The notes below the pieces were generated by a model. That model saw only the letters and a program-made list of their open reading frames with translations. It ran no database searches and had not been told where the DNA came from. From an uncultured Prevotellaceae bacterium (GTDB taxonomy: Bacteria; Bacteroidota; Bacteroidia; Bacteroidales; Bacteroidaceae), in assembly GCA_946186505.1 (NCBI GenBank), contig CAMHNI010000034.1, positions 1 through 38,406 on the forward strand: a stretch of DNA of 38,406 nucleotides, in the 5' to 3' direction. Of the stretch, positions 34,575 to 38,406 are shown piece after piece; position 1 is the first letter of the stretch, and each line of letters starts with the position of its first letter. The translations under genes and the position numbers were made by a program.

Positions 34575-36407
34575 ATGAAAAAGAGCATTATCTTGATGGC
34601 AGCTCTGCTGGTTGCCATTTTGGCAAAAGCCGAGGACGGCAGCCGTCTGTGGCTGCGCTATGCCGAGTTGAACAAGGCAGTGGTGAAGGGGCCTGAGTGT
34701 GTAGCGGCCGAGGAACTGCGCAAGTATTATTCGGGCAGCGAGGCGCAACTGGTGATTGACCCGACGGTGACCGACGACGAGGGCTACGTCATCACAGGCA
34801 GCACCGTCAAGGCCAGAACTGAGCGTGGACTGCTCTACGGAGCCTTTGCACTGCTGCGTGGCGAGACGGGCGCATCACAGCCCTTCTTCAAACTGCGCAT
34901 CCTGAACCACTGGGACAACCTCGACAGTTCCATTGAGCGCGGCTACGCCGGCAAGAGCATCTTCTGGCCGTCGTTCGACCCGCAGCACATCAAGGAGTAT
35001 GCCCGTGCCAATGCCTCGATTGGCATCAATGGCACGGTGCTGAACAACGTGAACGCTTCGCCCAAGATGCTCTCGCGCGATAATATAAATAAGGTAAAGG
35101 AGATTGCCGACATCCTGCGGCCTTACGGCATCCGCGTCTATCTGTCAGTGAACTTCGCCTCGCCAATGGGTCTTGGTGGTCTGAAGACGGCTGACCCTTT
35201 GAACGCGCAGGTGAAGCAGTGGTGGAAGAAGAAGGCAAAGGAAATCTACAAGCTGATTCCCGACTTCGGCGGCTTCCTGGTGAAAGCCAACTCCGAGGGG
35301 CAGCCTGGCCCTGGCGACTATGACCGCAGTCATGCCGACGGTGCCAACATGCTGGCCGACGCGGTGGCCCCCTACGGCGGTATCATCATGTGGCGCTCGT
35401 TCGTCTATGGTGCCAAGCACAAGGGCGAGGACCGTGTGAAGCAGGCCGTTTCTGAGTTCCTGCCCTGTGACGGCCAGTTCCGCAAGAACGTCATCCTGCA
35501 GTCGAAGAACGGCCCGTTGGACTTCCAGCCCCGTGAGCCATACGCTCCTATCTTTGACAATATTCGACAAACACCACAAATGGCCGAGCTGCAGATTACC
35601 CAGGAGTATCTCGGCCAGTCACGCCATCTGGTCTATCTGGCTCCCATGTGGCGTGAGTTCTTCCGCTATGTCGCCCCTGAGAAGTTAGTGGGTATTGCCG
35701 GCGTGGCAAACATCGGTAACGACACCAACTGGTGCGGCCACCATTTCTCACAGGCCAACTGGTATGCTTTTGGTCGTCTGGCATGGAATCCCTCGATGAA
35801 ATCGGAAGAAATTGCAAGTGAATGGCTGGCAGCGACCTTCAGTCCCACCCCCGCAAGAGGGGTCGGAAGTGAAGCTTTACTCAGTGTGATGCTCCGTAGC
35901 CGCGAAGCCTGTGTAGATTACATGATGCCGTTAGGTCTGCATCATATCTTCAAGTTCGACCACCACTACGGCCCGCAGCCTGACGGTTTTATCAAGTCTT
36001 ACCCGTTAGAGTGGTGTCCTGTCTATTACCACCAGGCCGACAAGCAGGGCGTGGGCTTCGACCGCACCCATGCGGGCAGCGATGCCACGAGCCAGTACCG
36101 CGAGCCTTACTGTTCGTTGTATGACAACCCGTCAACATGCCCTGAGAACCTGCTGCTGTGGTTCCACCATCTGCCGTGGACCTACCGCACCAACAGCGGG
36201 CGCACGCTCTGGGAAGAGATGCAGTACCGTTACAACCGTGGAGTTAGCGAGGTTGAGGATTTCTGCCGTGTCTGGCAGGACTGCAAACCCAGCATCGACG
36301 AACAGCGGTGGCGTGAGGTCGATGAGCGCATGCAACACCAGTTGGAGAATGCCCGTGAGTGGCGCGATGTCTGTCTGAAGTACTTCGGAAGTTTTGCCCG
36401 ACAGTAA
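34575..36407 (+). CDS. aguA: GH67 alpha-glucuronidase (XynF/AguA-like)
   Basis: 610 aa with a signal peptide (MKKSIILMAALLVAILAKAE). It removes 4-O-methylglucuronic acid from the non-reducing end of glucuronoxylan oligosaccharides. Family landmarks are RGYAGKSIFW, the acid E241 in KANSEGQPGP, and the two base residues D316 (GPLDFQPREP) and E344 (TQEYLGQ); their spacing of 75 and 28 residues is close to characterised GH67 enzymes. C-terminal SREACVDYMMPLGLHHIF is also typical. Its P. bryantii counterpart, xynF, is in the main xylan cluster; here it sits 25 kb from the GH10 and GH43 genes. A short stretch (FSPTPARGVGSEA, about 422-434) looks inserted. Confidence 0.95.
   Translation: MKKSIILMAALLVAILAKAEDGSRLWLRYAELNKAVVKGPECVAAEELRKYYSGSEAQLVIDPTVTDDEGYVITGSTVKARTERGLLYGAFALLRGETGASQPFFKLRILNHWDNLDSSIERGYAGKSIFWPSFDPQHIKEYARANASIGINGTVLNNVNASPKMLSRDNINKVKEIADILRPYGIRVYLSVNFASPMGLGGLKTADPLNAQVKQWWKKKAKEIYKLIPDFGGFLVKANSEGQPGPGDYDRSHADGANMLADAVAPYGGIIMWRSFVYGAKHKGEDRVKQAVSEFLPCDGQFRKNVILQSKNGPLDFQPREPYAPIFDNIRQTPQMAELQITQEYLGQSRHLVYLAPMWREFFRYVAPEKLVGIAGVANIGNDTNWCGHHFSQANWYAFGRLAWNPSMKSEEIASEWLAATFSPTPARGVGSEALLSVMLRSREACVDYMMPLGLHHIFKFDHHYGPQPDGFIKSYPLEWCPVYYHQADKQGVGFDRTHAGSDATSQYREPYCSLYDNPSTCPENLLLWFHHLPWTYRTNSGRTLWEEMQYRYNRGVSEVEDFCRVWQDCKPSIDEQRWREVDERMQHQLENAREWRDVCLKYFGSFARQ
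35844..35870 (+). repeat. Small in-frame palindromic insert within GH67
   Basis: ACCCC (35847-35851) and GGGGT (35859-35863) frame CGCAAGA. The segment encodes PTPARGVGS where GH67 proteins usually have a shorter loop, and it uses AGA, GGG and GGA codons that are rare in the rest of the gene. It resembles the small C-rich/G-rich palindromes found scattered in Bacteroidota genomes. Confidence 0.4.
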
Positions 36408-36413
36408 AGGCTG

Positions 36414-37412
36414 TCAGGAATCCTGCCGCTTGCTGAACACCACGGAAAACAGAATGGACAGCAGCAGCACGCCGAAGATGATGGCCAGCGAAACGGGTGT
36501 CGGCACTTCAATGTGGGGCATGTTCAGCTCCAGGCCGACCAGACTGCCCAAGTCGTTGATATACTCGTTCATGGCCAGCAGCATTTTCACGCCGACAAAG
36601 CTGAGGATGATGCCGAGTCCGTATTTCAGATAGGTGAAATACTTGGCAATGGCAGCCAAAGCGAAGTAGAGGGCACGCAGGCCGAGGATGGCAAAGATGT
36701 TGGAGGTAAGCACGATGAACGGGTCGCGGCTGACACTGAAGACAGCAGGGATGCTGTCAACGGCAAAGGCCACGTCGGTAGTCTCGATGACGAGCAGGGT
36801 GATGAACAGGGGAGTGGCCAGTCGGCGTCCGTTTTCAACAACGAAGAACTTGCCGCCATGCATGATGTCGGTCACAGGGAAAAACCGCTTGAACAGCCTA
36901 ACGATGAAGTTGTTCGAGGGGTCGCCCTGCTGCTCGTCATCGTGACTGAACATTTTGATGCCCGTGTAAATCAGGAACAGGCCGAACAGACCCAGTATCC
37001 ACTCGAAGCGCTCTACCATGGCAGCACCGGCAAAGATGAAGATGCTGCGCAGCACCAACGCACCGAAGATGCCCCAGAAAAGCACCTCATGCTGGTATTT
37101 ACGCTCGACGCCGAAGAACGAGAACAGCATCAGGAAGACGAATAGGTTGTCCATCGACAGCGACTTCTCTATCAAGTAGCCGGCCAGAAACTCCATTGCC
37201 TTGCCGTGCGGATCAACAGGGTAGAACAGGTAGATACCCACACAGAACACTAACGACACCCCTATCCAGACGGCTGTCATACGCAGCGCCTCGCTGATGC
37301 TCACCTCGTGCTGACCCTTCTTGCCGAACATCTTAAGGTCGGCAATAAGCATGACGAACACAAGCACATAGAACACTATCCACGCCCAAACGGGCAAACC
37401 CATCAGATTCAT
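36414..37412 (-). CDS. TerC/Alx-family membrane protein
   Basis: 332 aa with about nine membrane helices, starting at ATG 37412 (MNLMGLPVWAWIVFYVLVF). TerC signatures are EKSLSMDNLFVFLMLFSFF (about 85-105) and ETTDVAFAVDSIPAVFSVS (about 200-218), with acidic residues in the membrane suited to metal binding. Characterised relatives export Mn2+ (Alx, MeeF/MeeY) or serve in tellurite resistance; Mn2+ export is the best guess. No yybP-type riboswitch was recognised in the 141-nt upstream gap. It is convergent with GH67, 6 nt apart. Confidence 0.9.
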   Translation of the reverse strand: MNLMGLPVWAWIVFYVLVFVMLIADLKMFGKKGQHEVSISEALRMTAVWIGVSLVFCVGIYLFYPVDPHGKAMEFLAGYLIEKSLSMDNLFVFLMLFSFFGVERKYQHEVLFWGIFGALVLRSIFIFAGAAMVERFEWILGLFGLFLIYTGIKMFSHDDEQQGDPSNNFIVRLFKRFFPVTDIMHGGKFFVVENGRRLATPLFITLLVIETTDVAFAVDSIPAVFSVSRDPFIVLTSNIFAILGLRALYFALAAIAKYFTYLKYGLGIILSFVGVKMLLAMNEYINDLGSLVGLELNMPHIEVPTPVSLAIIFGVLLLSILFSVVFSKRQDS

Positions 37413-37442
37413 TTTCTCAATTATTATTCACGTTTCGGGGTG

Positions 37443-37474
37443 CAAAGGTACGCAAAAAAAGGTAACGAGCCAAA
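37443..37474 (-). promoter_or_regulatory. Consensus promoter of the TerC gene
   Basis: Minus-strand TTTG (37471-37474), 20-nt spacer, TACCTTTG (37443-37450), 30 nt before the ATG at 37412. Confidence 0.75.
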
Positions 37475-37513
37475 TAATTTGTCCCACGGACTCGTTTTTC
37501 AGACAAAATTTTA

Positions 37514-37521
37514 TAACTTTG
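37514..37521 (+). promoter_or_regulatory. -7 box of the GDSL esterase gene
   Basis: TAACTTTG fits TAnnTTTG, 32 nt before the ATG at 37554. A TTTG at 37478-37481 is too far (32 nt) for a standard -33 box. Confidence 0.5.
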
Positions 37522-37553
37522 CAAACTGTAATTCAAAGATACAGACAAAAACA

Positions 37554-38363
37554 ATGAAAAGAAAACTACTGACAGCGATTATGTGCCTGACATTCGCCAC
37601 CGAGGCACTGCCGCAGACACTCATCGCCCACCCTTGGCAAGGCAAGCGGGTGGCTTACTTTGGCGACTCCATCACCGATCCGCGTAACAGCGGCTCGAAG
37701 AAGAAGTACTGGGGATTTCTTGAGGACTGGCTTCAGATAACGCCCTACGTCTATGGTGTCAGCGGCCGCCAATGGAATGACATACCGCGCCAGACCGACC
37801 AGCTGAAGCAGCAGCACGGCCAGGATGTCGATGCCATCCTCATTTTCTGCGGCACCAACGATTATAATAATGGTGTACCCGTCGGCCAGTGGTGGGACGA
37901 GCGGGTGACAGAGGTGGAGTACGGCCACGGCCAGGTGAAGCAGATGGTGAAGCGCCGCCAGCGCACACCGTCGATGGACCCCACCACCTACAAAGGGCGC
38001 ATCAACATCGCCCTCGACTCGCTGAAGCGCACCTTCCCCACGAAGCAGATCGTACTGCTGACGCCCATCCACCGCAGCGACTTCCACGCCAACGAGAAGA
38101 ACTGGCAGTGCGACGAGTCGTACACCAACCAATGCGGCGAATATCTCGACGTCTACATCGAGGCCGTCAAGGAAGCTGGCAACATCTGGGCGGTGCCCGT
38201 CATCGACTGGAACGCCACGAGCGGCCTGTTCCCGATGCTGAAGGAGCATGGCCTGTATTTCCACAACGCTGAGACCGACCTGCTGCACCCCAACGACGCC
38301 GGCCACCAGCGCATGGCCCGCACACTGATGTACCAGCTCTTGGCATTGCCCTGCACATTCTAA
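37554..38363 (+). CDS. xynE: Secreted SGNH/GDSL esterase (XynE-like acylhydrolase)
   Basis: 269 aa from ATG 37554 with a signal peptide (MKRKLLTAIMCLTFATEALPQ). SGNH blocks: nucleophile S39 in YFGDSITD, a Gly in VYGVSGRQW, GTNDYNNG (block III Asn), and D242/H245 in DLLHPNDAGH. It probably removes acetyl groups from xylan or xylo-oligosaccharides. The P. bryantii xylan cluster contains xynE, described as related to acylhydrolases and arylesterases, beside the alpha-glucuronidase gene xynF; here the GDSL and GH67 genes are likewise neighbours, with only terC between them. Substrate is inferred from that parallel, and the symbol is tentative. Confidence 0.85.
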   Translation: MKRKLLTAIMCLTFATEALPQTLIAHPWQGKRVAYFGDSITDPRNSGSKKKYWGFLEDWLQITPYVYGVSGRQWNDIPRQTDQLKQQHGQDVDAILIFCGTNDYNNGVPVGQWWDERVTEVEYGHGQVKQMVKRRQRTPSMDPTTYKGRINIALDSLKRTFPTKQIVLLTPIHRSDFHANEKNWQCDESYTNQCGEYLDVYIEAVKEAGNIWAVPVIDWNATSGLFPMLKEHGLYFHNAETDLLHPNDAGHQRMARTLMYQLLALPCTF

Positions 38364-38369
38364 TGCCAT

Positions 38370-38403
38370 ATTCTGGAGGGCGCATCGCTGCGGCCTCCAG
38401 AAT
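38370..38403 (+). terminator. Hairpin after the GDSL esterase gene
   Basis: ATTCTGGAGG (38370-38379) pairs perfectly with CCTCCAGAAT (38394-38403), and after one G-G mismatch CGCA pairs with TGCG around a TCGC loop. It starts 6 nt after the stop. The window ends before any T-run can be judged. Confidence 0.6.
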
Positions 38404-38406
38404 CGT

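Noticed and set aside
37413..37553. Manganese riboswitch (yybP-ykoY) upstream of terC
   Set aside because: The gap holds back-to-back promoters, leaving about 30 nt of terC leader, too short for this riboswitch.
37566..38369. 267-codon open frame opposite the GDSL esterase
   Set aside because: The plus-strand frame carries all SGNH catalytic blocks and a promoter; the opposite frame shows none.
1..38406. CRISPR array, prophage, insertion sequence, tRNA or rRNA genes
   Set aside because: No regularly spaced repeats, transposase, integrase, phage structural genes or recognisable RNA gene sequences were seen on either strand.

Overview
The window looks like chromosome of a Bacteroidota member, most likely Prevotellaceae (Prevotella or Xylanibacter type, rumen or gut). 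The reasons are: Bacteroidota promoters (TTTG, about 20 nt, TAnnTTTG) before many genes and few Shine-Dalgarno sequences; a fumarate reductase in C-A order with a b558-type cytochrome; type IX secretion genes porU and porV; a xylan gene set like that of Prevotella bryantii; and several Bacteroidota-only families. The assignment is an inference from gene content. No rRNA, tRNA, CRISPR, transposase or phage gene was seen.

Layout. 1-2673 (-): fumarate reductase frdC-frdA (frdA runs off the left edge), with a promoter whose -33 box lies inside a perfect 18-bp palindrome. 2847-5607 (-): SASA-type esterase followed by a TrmH-type methyltransferase. 5798-9809 (+): a tightly overlapped xylan operon of GPH symporter, GH10 endoxylanase, GH43 xylosidase and an ECF-type sigma factor. 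9813-11033 (-): M16 peptidase, apparently leaderless. 11189-14258 (+): a YjbH-like protein split into two genes, then a lipoprotein. 14454-16202 (+): Na/phosphate transporter with PhoU tail. 16245-20830 (-): MATE transporter, small lipoprotein, radical SAM/SPASM protein, NrdG activase, RuvB. 21082-22705: divergent PgeF and DUF2461 genes. 22881-25325 (+): large secreted five-repeat protein with a sorting-like C-terminus. 25398-32713 (-): a probable operon of epimerase, PAP2 phosphatase, porU, porV, ispF. 32766-34424 (-): MuiA/DUF4139 protein. 34575-38363: GH67 alpha-glucuronidase (+), TerC (-), GDSL esterase (+).

How they fit. The symporter, GH10, GH43, GH67 and GDSL esterase match the P. bryantii xynD, xynA, xynB, xynF and xynE set, but here in two blocks 25 kb apart, with a sigma factor placed after the GH43 gene. 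GH10, GH67 and both esterases carry signal peptides; GH43 does not, so xylo-oligosaccharides are probably cut outside the cytoplasm, imported by the symporter and finished inside. PorU and PorV would process and anchor proteins with C-terminal sorting domains, possibly including the five-repeat protein.

Most worth following: the lipoprotein plus radical SAM pair (no known substrate); 7- and 8-bp purine-rich tandem repeats at gene junctions, two of which supply TTG start codons; the sigma factor coupled to xylan genes; the palindrome on the frd promoter; and nested, competing hairpins between pgeF and the MATE gene.
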